A stretch of 64,000 bases of DNA from Alphaproteobacteria bacterium (lineage in GTDB: Bacteria; Pseudomonadota; Alphaproteobacteria; UBA8366; Aestuariispiraceae): contig JAWPMN010000001.1 of assembly GCA_033344895.1 (NCBI GenBank), positions 62,001 to 126,000 on the forward strand, read 5' to 3'. Below are positions 1-8,046 of this stretch, in pieces. The notes beneath the pieces were generated by a model that saw only the letters and a list, made by a program, of their open reading frames with translations, was not told the DNA's origin and made no database searches. The position numbers and the translations under genes are program-made. Position 1 is the first letter of the stretch; every line of letters starts with the position of its first letter.

Positions 1-427
1 GGAAGTCCTGTACGAGAAGCCTGAAAACGCCTTCGTTGCGTCCTTCATCGGCGAGAACAACCGCCTGATGGGGACGGTAACCGCAATCAATGGCGACAAG
101 GCCCAGGTCAAGCTGGATGGCGGCGGTGAAACGGTCAACGCGCTGGCGATCAAGTGCGGTGGCGTCGGCGAGCGCACCCAGCTTTCCATCCGCCCGGAGC
201 GGGTCGTCATCGGTCAGGACGATGTCGACAACAAGCTGAGCGGAAAGGTCGTCGAACTGATCTATCTCGGTGATCACATCCGCTGCCGGATGGAAGTCGC
301 CTCCAGCAAGGAATTCGTGGTCAAAGTACCGAACAGCCATGCGCATGCCGCGCTGAAGGTCGGTGAAGTGACGCCGATCGGCTGGGTCACCGACGATTGT
401 CGCGCGCTGGACGTGCTGGACGCATAA
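1..427 (+). CDS. ABC transporter ATP-binding protein, C-terminal part (PotA-like), 5' end outside window
   Basis: The frame is already open at base 2 and stops at 427, so only about 141 C-terminal residues are present. The first residues (LYEKPENAFVASFIGENNRL) are the typical end of a PotA/UgpC-type nucleotide-binding domain, and the rest is a TOBE domain with IRPERVVI-like strands. Family knowledge: this subunit powers import of spermidine, putrescine or related cations. The binding protein and two permeases that follow on the same strand make it the first visible gene of that operon. The catalytic Walker motifs lie outside the window, so activity cannot be judged. Confidence 0.9.
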   Translation, partial: EVLYEKPENAFVASFIGENNRLMGTVTAINGDKAQVKLDGGGETVNALAIKCGGVGERTQLSIRPERVVIGQDDVDNKLSGKVVELIYLGDHIRCRMEVASSKEFVVKVPNSHAHAALKVGEVTPIGWVTDDCRALDVLDA

Positions 428-438
428 ACCGTAGAGTT

Positions 439-489
439 TTCGGAACCGTTTTGCCCGAGACGGTTCCGAACCTGAGCTTCGGGCGTTTT
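439..489 (+). promoter_or_regulatory. Overlapping hairpins between the PotA-like and binding-protein genes
   Basis: Bases 439-449 pair perfectly with 460-470 (11 bp, 10-nt loop). A second stem, 453-459 with 478-484, uses the loop and right arm of the first and is followed by TTTT at 486-489. The two folds exclude each other, as in attenuators. It could equally be a processing or mRNA-stability element that raises binding-protein expression. Pairing was checked by eye only. Confidence 0.45.
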
Positions 490-515
490 GAAACAGGGAA
501 ATCAGGGAGTACGTC

Positions 516-1619
516 ATGAAATCCATGCATACCCTTGCCACCGCAGCCGCTGCCACGATGCTCGTGGCGACCGCGGCGCAGGCAGACGAGATGACGATCG
601 TCTCCTGGGGCGGCGCATATTCTGCCTCGCAGCAGAAAGCCTACCATGATCCGTATATGGCAAAGAATCCGGACGTCACCATCGTCAACGACGAAAGCTC
701 CGCCGAGGCCGTAGCCAAGCTGCGCGCCATGGACGAAGCCGGCAACGTGACCTGGGACGTCGTGGACGTCGTCGCATCCGACGCCATCCGTCTTTGCGAC
801 GAAGGCCTGGCCATGGAGATCAACCCGGATGAGCATCTGGCGCCCGCGCCGGATGGAACGCCGGCCTCCGAAGACTTCGGCGACCTGCTGGTCTCCGAGT
901 GCTTCATCCCGCAGATCGTCTACTCCACCACGTTCGGCTATCGCACCGATGTCGAAGCGTGGGGCGGCAAGACGCCGGACGACGTCTGCGACATCTTCGA
1001 CACCGCGACCTTCCCGGGCAAGCGCAGCCTGGAAAAGCGTCCGATCAACAACGTCGAATGGGCTCTGCTCTGCGACGGTGTTGCGCCGGAAGACGTTTAT
1101 GAAGTTCTCGGCACGGACGAAGGCGTCGCCCAGGCGCTGGCCAAGCTGGACACGATCCGCGACGACATCATCTGGTGGTCGGCCGGTGCGGAAACCCCGC
1201 AGCGCCTCGCCGATGGTGAAGCCGTGATCGGTTCCACCTACAACGGCCGTCTGTTCTCCGTCATCGAAGAGCAGAAGCAGCCGGTGGCCATGCTGTGGGA
1301 CTGGCAGGTGTTCGACCTCGACGGCTGGATCATCCCGGCCGGCCTGAGCGACGAGCGCAAGGCCCGCGCGCTGGACTACATCTACTTCGCCACGGACACG
1401 CAGCGTCTGGCGGATCAGGCCAAGTACATCTCGTACGGTCCGGCCCGTAAGTCCTCGGCTCCGCTGGTCGGCAAGCACGCCGATCTGGGCATCGACATGG
1501 CGCCGCACATGCCGACGGACCCGAACAACGCGAAGACCACCCTGCTCTATAACTACGAGTTCTGGGCGGATAACCGTGACGACATCGACGCCAAATTCCA
1601 GGCGTGGCTGGTTCAGTAA
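516..1619 (+). CDS. Polyamine-type ABC transporter substrate-binding protein (PotD/PotF family)
   Basis: The protein has 367 residues and begins with a clear Sec signal peptide (hydrophobic A/T/M-rich core, cleavage near AQA-DE at about residue 24). The mature protein starts MTIVSWGGAYSASQQKAY, the usual first strand of family 8 solute-binding proteins for spermidine/putrescine-like ligands. GGGAG lies 6 nt before ATG 516. It acts in the periplasm and delivers ligand to the permeases encoded at 1735 and 3012. The exact ligand cannot be read from sequence. Amine-binding acidic and aromatic residues are plausible but were not mapped. Confidence 0.9.
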   Translation: MKSMHTLATAAAATMLVATAAQADEMTIVSWGGAYSASQQKAYHDPYMAKNPDVTIVNDESSAEAVAKLRAMDEAGNVTWDVVDVVASDAIRLCDEGLAMEINPDEHLAPAPDGTPASEDFGDLLVSECFIPQIVYSTTFGYRTDVEAWGGKTPDDVCDIFDTATFPGKRSLEKRPINNVEWALLCDGVAPEDVYEVLGTDEGVAQALAKLDTIRDDIIWWSAGAETPQRLADGEAVIGSTYNGRLFSVIEEQKQPVAMLWDWQVFDLDGWIIPAGLSDERKARALDYIYFATDTQRLADQAKYISYGPARKSSAPLVGKHADLGIDMAPHMPTDPNNAKTTLLYNYEFWADNRDDIDAKFQAWLVQ

Positions 1620-1636
1620 GAACCGATGTCTTTCTT

Positions 1637-1667
1637 CCGGGGGCGGGCACGCCCGTCCCCGGGTTTT
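1637..1667 (+). terminator. Strong GC hairpin plus T-run after the binding-protein gene
   Basis: Bases 1637-1647 pair with 1652-1662 (11 bp including one G-U) around a CACG tetraloop, followed by TTTT at 1664-1667. Placed between a binding-protein gene and its permease genes, it probably acts as a partial terminator and 3' RNA protector, giving more binding protein than permease. A comparable stem follows the other PotD-like gene of this window (61339-61360). Confidence 0.7.
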
Positions 1668-1734
1668 GTTCCTTTGATTTACAGATTTTGTCGAGCGTAC
1701 GGGTAGCGGTCAGCGCGAGGGGGATGACAAAGCG

Positions 1735-3006
1735 ATGAGCACGACGACCGAGAATGACAGCGGACCGATGCTGGCCGCGGACGGCACACCTCTGAAGGTG
1801 AGTCTCGCACGCGCCCTGCGCCGCCAGAAAATCCGCGCCTTTCTGCTGATCCTGCCGCTCCTGGCCTTTATCCTGATCAGCTTCATAGCGCCGATCGGCG
1901 ACATGTTGCTGCGATCCGTGGAAAACAGCATCGTGCCGGACACCATGCCGCGTACGGTGGTGGCCCTGGAGAGCTGGGACGAGACCAGCGGCGAAGCGCC
2001 GGGCGAGGAAGTCTTCGCAGCTTTCTACGAAGACATGAAAATCGCCACGGCGGAGAAGAACCACACCAAGCTGGGTTCCCGCCTGAATTATGATACCGCC
2101 GGCATCGCCAGCCTGTTCCGCAAGCTGCGCAAGCCGATGCGTACCGTCGACGAATCCATGCCCATCAAGCCGCAGTTCATCGAAGCGGAGGAAGAATGGG
2201 GGGATCCGGAAGTCTGGCAGACGATCAAGCGGCTGTCCGGCCACTATACGTCCAGCTACTTCCTGTCCGCCGTCGACATGGAAACCGGCCCCGACGGCAT
2301 CCAGATGAAGGATGATTTCGAACGGATCTATCTGACCCTGTTGTGGCGGACCCTCGTTCTGTCCGTGGTCATCACGTTGTCCTGCATCCTGCTCGGCTAT
2401 CCGGTCGCCTTCCTGCTGGCCAACCTGCCGCTGCGCACGTCGAACATCCTGATGATCCTGGTCCTGCTGCCGTTCTGGACCTCGCTGCTGGTCCGGACCT
2501 CATCCTGGATCGTGCTGCTGCAGCAGGAGGGCGTCATCAACGACACCCTTGTCACGCTGGGCATTCTCGACGATCAGGGCCGTCTGGAACTGATGTACAA
2601 CCAGATCGGTACCATCGTGGCGATGACCCACATTCTGCTGCCCTTCATGATCCTGCCGCTCTATTCGGTGATGAAGACGGTGTCGCCATCCTATGTCCGG
2701 GCCGCGAAGTCGCTGGGGGCGAATGACTGGACCGCCTTCTGGAAGGTCTACTTCCCGAATACCGTCCCCGGGATCGGCGCCGGCGCCGTCCTGGTCTTCA
2801 TTCTGGCCATCGGCTACTACATCACGCCCGAACTGGTCGGTGGAACGTCCGGGATCTTCATCTCGAACAGGATCGCCTATCACATCTCCTCGTCCCTGAA
2901 CTGGGGGCTGGCGGCCGCACTCGGCGTGATGCTGCTGGGGCTGATCCTTATCTTCTACTGGCTCTACGACCGGATCGTGGGCATCGACAACGTGAAACTG
3001 GGGTAA
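1735..3006 (+). CDS. ABC transporter permease, PotB-like with large N-terminal periplasmic insert
   Basis: This 423-residue membrane protein has a first helix at about 34-56. The usual permease core (five more helices) only begins near residue 200, and the EAA-loop motif is near residues 322-340 (YVRAAKSLGANDWTAFWKVY). E. coli PotB is about 275-285 residues. The extra length is a hydrophilic stretch, roughly residues 65-195, between helix 1 and helix 2, which should be periplasmic. Long permeases of this kind occur in other proteobacterial polyamine-like transporters. It pairs with the PotC-like permease 5 bp downstream. Confidence 0.9.
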   Translation: MSTTTENDSGPMLAADGTPLKVSLARALRRQKIRAFLLILPLLAFILISFIAPIGDMLLRSVENSIVPDTMPRTVVALESWDETSGEAPGEEVFAAFYEDMKIATAEKNHTKLGSRLNYDTAGIASLFRKLRKPMRTVDESMPIKPQFIEAEEEWGDPEVWQTIKRLSGHYTSSYFLSAVDMETGPDGIQMKDDFERIYLTLLWRTLVLSVVITLSCILLGYPVAFLLANLPLRTSNILMILVLLPFWTSLLVRTSSWIVLLQQEGVINDTLVTLGILDDQGRLELMYNQIGTIVAMTHILLPFMILPLYSVMKTVSPSYVRAAKSLGANDWTAFWKVYFPNTVPGIGAGAVLVFILAIGYYITPELVGGTSGIFISNRIAYHISSSLNWGLAAALGVMLLGLILIFYWLYDRIVGIDNVKLG

Positions 3007-3011
3007 GAACG

Positions 3012-3866
3012 ATGTCCGCACTGCCTCCTTATGCATCCAATCTGCAGATCGCCTGGTACTACGGGTTCCGTTTCATCTGCGCGATGATCTTCCTGTTCCT
3101 GATTATTCCGATCCTGGTGATCATCCCGCTCAGCTTCAACGCCAGCGACTTCTTCACCTTTACCAAGGAAATGCTGGCCCTGGACCCGGAAGGCTATTCG
3201 CTGAAGCACTACCGGGATTTCTTCACCAATCCGGACTGGCAGCAGGCGCTGCGGAACTCGGTCTCCATCGCGCCGATGGCGACCCTGCTCTCCACCGGTC
3301 TGGGGACGCTGGCCGCGATCGGACTGTCGCAGAGCCATGTGCCCTTCCGCGGAACCATCATGGCGATCCTGATTTCGCCGATGATCGTGCCGCTGATCAT
3401 ATCGGCGGCGGGAATGTACTTCTTCTATTCCCGCATCGGCATGCAGGGCACCTATTGGGGGGTCGTCCTGGCCCATGCGGCGCTGGGAACGCCCTTCGTC
3501 ATCATCACGGTGACTGCCACCCTGGTCGGCTTCGACAAGAGCCTGGTGCGCGCGGCGGCGAGCATGGGTGCAAACCCGGTGACCACCTTCTTCAAGGTAC
3601 AGATGCCGCTGATCATGCCGGGCGTGATCTCCGGCGGGCTGTTCGCCTTCATCACCTCCTTCGACGAGGTCGTGGTCGTGCTCTTCGTCGGCTCCGCATC
3701 GCAGAAGACTCTGCCCTGGCAGATGTTCACCGGCCTGCGGGAGCAGATTTCACCGACCATTCTTGCGGTCGCGACGGTTCTGGTCACGATATCCATCATA
3801 CTGCTGACCACGCTGGAACTGCTGCGCCGGCGCGCAGAGCGTCTGCGTGGTCTGTCCCCGGGCTGA
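3012..3866 (+). CDS. ABC transporter permease, PotC-like
   Basis: This 284-residue inner-membrane protein has six predicted helices and the EAA signature (LVRAAASMGANPVTTFFKVQ) that contacts the ATPase. The end of the permease domain (GLFAFITSFDEVVVVLF) is typical of PotC/YdcV proteins. The gene starts 5 bp after the PotB-like gene and is the last of the operon, being followed by hairpins and a T-tract. With the upstream genes it completes an ATPase, binding protein and two-permease set. Confidence 0.92.
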   Translation: MSALPPYASNLQIAWYYGFRFICAMIFLFLIIPILVIIPLSFNASDFFTFTKEMLALDPEGYSLKHYRDFFTNPDWQQALRNSVSIAPMATLLSTGLGTLAAIGLSQSHVPFRGTIMAILISPMIVPLIISAAGMYFFYSRIGMQGTYWGVVLAHAALGTPFVIITVTATLVGFDKSLVRAAASMGANPVTTFFKVQMPLIMPGVISGGLFAFITSFDEVVVVLFVGSASQKTLPWQMFTGLREQISPTILAVATVLVTISIILLTTLELLRRRAERLRGLSPG

Positions 3867-3870
3867 CCGA

Positions 3871-3927
3871 GGTCGGAAAACACCGACCTGAAACAGGCCC
3901 GGACCCAGTTCGGGCCTTTTTTTTTTT
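3871..3927 (+). terminator. Rho-independent terminator of the left polyamine-type ABC operon
   Basis: A 6-bp hairpin (3871-3876 with 3883-3888) precedes a second stem GGCCCG/CGGGCC (3896-3901 with 3911-3916) that runs directly into eleven T residues (3917-3927). This is a canonical intrinsic terminator ending the operon. Confidence 0.93.
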
Positions 3928-4029
3928 GCGAAGGGGCCACATGACCCGGCAATTGGAGTATGGATTTAGGCGTGCAAACACCCTATCTCTACTGCGAACC
4001 GTTCGCATGTCTTGAACCGGGAAACCCGA

Positions 4030-4575
4030 ATGTTTCACGATAGAAGTCTGGTACCGGGGGAAGCCGTTCGCCTGTTGGCGCTCGGTGCCCTGATGGAGCA
4101 GGACCGCCGATACGGTGAACTGGCGACGGAAATCCGTTTCTTCACACAGCGGATCGTCGGGCCCAGTCTGGATCTCCTGGGATCTTCGCTGGAGCTGCTT
4201 CGGATCGAAGGGCTGGCGGACGCCATTGAGGAGCCGGCGGAAGACGAGAAGACCCTGTTGCGCATCACGGCTCACGGCCGGGCCATGTTCCATGAACTGA
4301 TGAGCGCCCAGCTGCGCGCACCGATCAACGATGTCGGTCGGCTCGTCCTCCTCCTGAAACTTCGCTTCCTGAAGCTGCTGCCGCCGGACTCTCAGGAGGA
4401 TCAGCTCGATCTGCTATGCGATATCGTCCGGACGGAACGGGCGCGCGCGGCGGATCTGGCCAAGGAGTACGATCATTCTGCGGTGGCGGATTGGGTCCGA
4501 TTCGACGTCGAACTGTCCAATAGACGTCTGGAATGGCTGGAATCGGCGTTGGAGGAACTGGGCGCGACGGTCTAG
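4030..4575 (+). CDS. PadR-like winged-helix protein
   Basis: This protein has about 181 residues from ATG 4030. A TTG at 4012 would add six residues but is a weaker start. The N-terminal 90 residues resemble a PadR winged helix (VRLLALGALMEQDRRYGELA, then a second helix and DEKTLLRITAHGRAMF as the wing), followed by an acidic helical tail that may dimerise. No ligand site is recognisable. It lies alone after the ABC-operon terminator and convergent to the receiver gene, so its targets are unknown. Assignment rests on fold pattern, not on a close named homologue. Confidence 0.6.
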   Translation: MFHDRSLVPGEAVRLLALGALMEQDRRYGELATEIRFFTQRIVGPSLDLLGSSLELLRIEGLADAIEEPAEDEKTLLRITAHGRAMFHELMSAQLRAPINDVGRLVLLLKLRFLKLLPPDSQEDQLDLLCDIVRTERARAADLAKEYDHSAVADWVRFDVELSNRRLEWLESALEELGATV

Positions 4576-4613
4576 CACCTGTCTGTTTTAGCGCCCTGGT
4601 CCGGAGCCCTCGG

Positions 4614-4994
4614 TCAGTTCGCCTGCACGTCCTGATAATGCCGTGCGATGGTTTCAGCGAATAACGGCACGTTGATCGGCTTCGACATGTAGTCGTCGCA
4701 TCCCGCCTCGAGAAACCTCTCTTCGTCCCCTGCCATGGCGAAGGCCGTCACGGCGATAATCGGAATTTCCATCAGGTCAGGATCGGCCTTGATCGCGCGG
4801 GTGCATTCCTCACCGGACATCCCCGGCAACTGGATGTCCATCACAATGGCTCCGGGCCTTACGGATTTCAGAAGTTCCAACGCCGTTTCCGCATCCCCGG
4901 CCTGATAGACGACATAACCGAGCGCACTGAGCAGATCGGTGAACAACCGCATATTCACTTCATTGTCTTCAACGATAAGGATCGGTGGGCGCAT
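4614..4994 (-). CDS. divK: Single-domain response regulator, DivK-like
   Basis: From ATG 4994 the product has 126 residues and is only a receiver domain. The acidic pair is in LIVEDNEVNM, the phospho-acceptor is D53 in IVMDIQLPGMSG, the switch Thr is in VTAFAM and the Lys is in YMSKPI. D53, the NEVNM/NELNM start and VTAFAMxGDEERF match Caulobacter DivK closely. DivK relays phosphate signals to the kinases controlling CtrA and cell polarity. An upstream in-frame start would add 21 unrelated residues. No pleD gene is adjacent, so the name is by similarity. Confidence 0.8.
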   Translation of the reverse strand: MRPPILIVEDNEVNMRLFTDLLSALGYVVYQAGDAETALELLKSVRPGAIVMDIQLPGMSGEECTRAIKADPDLMEIPIIAVTAFAMAGDEERFLEAGCDDYMSKPINVPLFAETIARHYQDVQAN

Positions 4995-5098
4995 AAGCAG
5001 CTTGTTTCGTGTTGATTCTGAGCTTTGCCGACCACCCGCTCGGCGATCGATTGCCACTGTCTCAAATTATTCTTAATGAAACACAAACAAATTGCGCT

Positions 5099-5614
5099 TC
5101 AGCCTTTTGCCGCCAATGCAGCAATTTCGTCACCCTCAATCCGATAGCTGAGACGGTTCAGGCGAAAGCTATCCGGCGCCATCATCTCGTAGAATGTCCT
5201 GGCATCCAGGTCCAGCCGTGCGGCGTGCCAGTCGATCCGGCGGATGCCGTCCCGACGACATTCCTGCGCCAGCGCTATCATCAGCGCCTTGCCCAAACCC
5301 TGCCCGCGGGCACGTTCGGTGACATAGATGTCGCGCAGAAATATGCCGTTGCCGGCAAAGGCCGCCTCGTAAACCGTTGAATACATGGCAAATCCAGCAG
5401 GCCGGCCGTCGCTATCCTCCACAATGAGGCAGCGATAGGCCCCGCTACCGGCAGGACCGTCCCGTTCCAGCGCCTCCGCAAAGGCATCGCCCTCGAGCGG
5501 AACCGCGCTGCCGTGGTATTCAAGCATTTCCCGAACCAGATCGGCGATCTTTGCCATATCGCCCGGGCCTGCGGGGTATACGCGCCTATCCGTCAAAGCC
5601 TGCGCTTCCCCCAC
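5099..5614 (-). CDS. GNAT family N-acetyltransferase
   Basis: This 171-residue protein probably starts at GTG 5614. The acetyl-CoA pyrophosphate loop RARGQGLGKAL lies near residues 100-110, preceded by the beta strand IFLRDIYV and followed by a C-terminal WHAARLDLDARTFYEMM region typical of spermidine/diamine-type GNATs. Family role: transfer of acetyl from acetyl-CoA to a primary amine or peptide. The substrate is not predictable. It ends close to the receiver gene on the same strand and starts 3 bp after the CtpA-type protease stop, suggesting co-transcription. Confidence 0.88.
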   Translation of the reverse strand: MGEAQALTDRRVYPAGPGDMAKIADLVREMLEYHGSAVPLEGDAFAEALERDGPAGSGAYRCLIVEDSDGRPAGFAMYSTVYEAAFAGNGIFLRDIYVTERARGQGLGKALMIALAQECRRDGIRRIDWHAARLDLDARTFYEMMAPDSFRLNRLSYRIEGDEIAALAAKG

Positions 5615-5617
5615 GCC

Positions 5618-6943
5618 CTAGTTCTTGAAAGTGCCGCTGTTCCACAGAACGGAGTGACTGCCCCCGGCATTCCGCACGAGGTCGAGTGCGACCTGAAGCG
5701 CTTCGTCGACCTCTTCCGTTTCCGGATCATCCACGGCATCGACATTCGGCGTGATCCCGCCTTCGACGGTCTTGCCGCTCGGCGTATAGTACAGCGCGGT
5801 TGTCAGCTTCAGCCCACCGCCGCCGTGAAACTCGAACGTGGTCTGAACGGACCCCTTGCCATAACTCTTCTCGCCGACGACGAGCCCCCGATCACGATAC
5901 TTGATCGCGCCGGCTACGATTTCCGATGCACTGGCGGAACCCTGGTTGATCAGGACGACCACCGGCAGCCCCTCGCTGGGGTCCGCCAGATCGGCACGAA
6001 ACTCCTGAGAGGTCTTCCGACCGCGCGTCGACACCACCATACCGCCGCTCAGGAAGGCCCCGGCGACGTCGATGCTTTCCTCCAGCAGACCGCCGGGATT
6101 ACTGCGCAGATCGACGACATAGCCCTTGAGGCCGCCCGGACCGGCCTCTTCTTTCAGGCGCACCATCTCGCGCCGCAGGGCCAGGCCGGTATCGCGCACG
6201 AAATGGGTGATCCGCAGATAGGCGATCCCGTCCTCCAACCGCGCACGAACCCGCTGGATTCGGATCACTTCCCGGGTCAGCGGCACGTCAAAATCCGGCA
6301 CGCCGTTGCGTGACACCGTGACGGTCACAGTCGTCCCGGGCGCGCCGCGCAGCAATTCCACCGCCTCCCGCAATGTCAGATCGGCCAGAGGGCTGCCATC
6401 GGCATGGGTCAGCCGGTCACCGGGTTGAAGTCCGGCGCGCATCGCAGGCGTGCCATCGATTGGCGAGATCACTTCCAGACCGGTCGGATCCTTCTTGATC
6501 TCGATTCCAAGGCCGCCGAAGCTGCCGTTGATTTCCTGATGAAGTTTGGAATAACCGGCCTTGTCCAGATAGACGGAATAATCGTCCAGCGAATGCATCA
6601 TGCCGTTGATCGCGGCTTCTATCAGCTGGGAATCCGTCGCAACCGCCGGGTCCGGGTAGGCTTCGCGCATGCCGTTCTGGGCGGCCAGCACCAGGGAATC
6701 GTCCTCGACCGGGCGTACATAGCTTGTCTGAACCCGCTGATAGGCCTGCGCGAACAATCTGGAATCCGCAATGCCCGGATCGCTGGGACCCGGTCGGCCG
6801 CCACGATAATCGTTCAACGCCTGCTCGATCTTGCTGGCGGCATCCCGGGCTTGCGGCGATGAGATATCCGCCGTGACCGCACAGGCCACCGCTACGGCGC
6901 ATGCCAGACCGGCGGCAATCAGGAGCTTCGTTCCGCGCTTCAT
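5618..6943 (-). CDS. Carboxyl-terminal processing protease (S41, CtpA-like)
   Basis: From ATG 6943 the protein has 441 residues, with an N-terminal hydrophobic segment (about 7-25) for export or anchoring. A PDZ domain follows (about 140-205, FGGLGIEIK to GLQPGDRL), then the S41 catalytic core. The serine is S338 in NQGSASASE and the general-base lysine is K363 in YGKGSVQ; their 25-residue spacing fits CtpA-type dyads. It trims periplasmic protein C-termini. A start at 6970 (MSNSTILFY extension) is possible. In-frame sequence up to 7051 is probably untranslated. Confidence 0.92.
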   Translation of the reverse strand: MKRGTKLLIAAGLACAVAVACAVTADISSPQARDAASKIEQALNDYRGGRPGPSDPGIADSRLFAQAYQRVQTSYVRPVEDDSLVLAAQNGMREAYPDPAVATDSQLIEAAINGMMHSLDDYSVYLDKAGYSKLHQEINGSFGGLGIEIKKDPTGLEVISPIDGTPAMRAGLQPGDRLTHADGSPLADLTLREAVELLRGAPGTTVTVTVSRNGVPDFDVPLTREVIRIQRVRARLEDGIAYLRITHFVRDTGLALRREMVRLKEEAGPGGLKGYVVDLRSNPGGLLEESIDVAGAFLSGGMVVSTRGRKTSQEFRADLADPSEGLPVVVLINQGSASASEIVAGAIKYRDRGLVVGEKSYGKGSVQTTFEFHGGGGLKLTTALYYTPSGKTVEGGITPNVDAVDDPETEEVDEALQVALDLVRNAGGSHSVLWNSGTFKN

Positions 6944-7060
6944 GTAGAAAAGGATAGTCGAATTCGACATTGTCCGCCAATCGATCCCTTGTTTGGTACG
7001 GCAGCAATCGACACTGCCCTCGGAGCGGGGGATAAGCAATTGCCCTGCCAAGATATGCGG

Positions 7061-7588
7061 TCAGTCACCTGCCAGAAACTCCCGTGCGCGGCGCCGATAG
7101 TGTTCTGCATCAAAATCCAGGAATTCCTCGTCCTCGGGCCGCAGGTCGCGGAGTTTCCGCGCCGGATTGCCGCCCCACAATTCCCCGCTGGGCACAATCT
7201 TGTTGGGGGTGACCATGGCACCTGCCGCAACGAAGGCGCGGGTTCGAACCACGGCGCCGTCCAGGACAATCGCACCGATTCCGACGAGGCATTTGTCCTC
7301 CAGCGTGCAGCCGTGCAGCCGTGCGCCGTGGCCGATCGTGACGTCCTTTCCAATCACCGTTGGCCCGGTGTCCAGCGTGACGTGGATGACCGTCCCGTCC
7401 TGAACGTTGGCCCCTTCCCCCACGACGATATGGTGATCGTCGCCGCGCAGCACTGCGCCGAACCAGACACTGGCATGGGCGTGGACGGTGACGTCACCGA
7501 CCAGGACGGCGCCCGGCGCAATATAGGCGGTGGGATCGATCTTCGGAGACTTACCTTGAAACGAAACGATAATCGGCGTGGCGGACAT
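7061..7588 (-). CDS. Gamma-class carbonic anhydrase family protein (YrdA/PaaY-like)
   Basis: This 175-residue protein is a left-handed beta-helix built from hexapeptide repeats (for example VGDVTVHAHASVWFGAVLRG, IGHGARLHG, GIGAIVLDGAVV). The histidine in VIHVT and the pair in IGHGARLHG are where the family binds metal between subunits of a trimer. The end NPARKLRDL is typical of YrdA-type members. Some relatives hydrate CO2 and others act as thioesterase-like proteins, so the precise reaction is open. It lies upstream of, and co-oriented with, the CtpA-type protease gene. Confidence 0.9.
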   Translation of the reverse strand: MSATPIIVSFQGKSPKIDPTAYIAPGAVLVGDVTVHAHASVWFGAVLRGDDHHIVVGEGANVQDGTVIHVTLDTGPTVIGKDVTIGHGARLHGCTLEDKCLVGIGAIVLDGAVVRTRAFVAAGAMVTPNKIVPSGELWGGNPARKLRDLRPEDEEFLDFDAEHYRRRAREFLAGD

Positions 7589-7673
7589 GAACGGCTGGGC
7601 CCGATTGCTGTGTGCGAAAGGTCAGGTCCCTAGACTAAGGGTGCCGGTCCCGCAATAACAAGGCGAAGGCGGG

Positions 7674-8045
7674 CTACCGTCGAAAATCGACATGCAGATG
7701 ATTGCCGTCCGGATCGCTGAGATTGATCTGGGTAATTGGCATATCCGGCAGATCAACCGCATGGTAGGCGATCCCTTCAGCTTCCAGCGTCGCCAGGAAA
7801 CCCGCCATGTCGTCGGCGGCAATCGCGAAATGCTCCAGTTGCTGATCGCGCCGATATGGCGATGGTGGGGCGTCCACGCCGACCAGATGTACGATGGGCG
7901 CCCCGTCGCAATAAAGCCATGCACCGGGAAAATCGAAGGACGGGCGCCGCCCCTGCGTCAGTCCGAGCACCCTGGTATAGAAGTCGACCATCCGTTCCAG
8001 CCGTGCGGTGCGGAGATTGACATGGTCCAGCCGGCGCAGGGGCAT
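7674..8045 (-). CDS. VOC superfamily protein (glyoxalase/dioxygenase fold)
   Basis: ATG 8045 gives 123 residues with the paired beta-alpha-beta-beta-beta modules of the VOC fold. The first metal His is in RRLDHVNLRT, another is in QQLEHFAI, and the C-terminal strand ends SDPDGNHLHVDF, which carries the conserved Asn/His edge. Substrate is unknown. The gene begins 1 nt after the stop of the NOX-like gene, so the two are almost certainly co-transcribed. A longer in-frame start at 8219 would lie inside that gene and is rejected. Confidence 0.85.
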   Translation of the reverse strand: MPLRRLDHVNLRTARLERMVDFYTRVLGLTQGRRPSFDFPGAWLYCDGAPIVHLVGVDAPPSPYRRDQQLEHFAIAADDMAGFLATLEAEGIAYHAVDLPDMPITQINLSDPDGNHLHVDFRR

Positions 8046-8046
8046 G

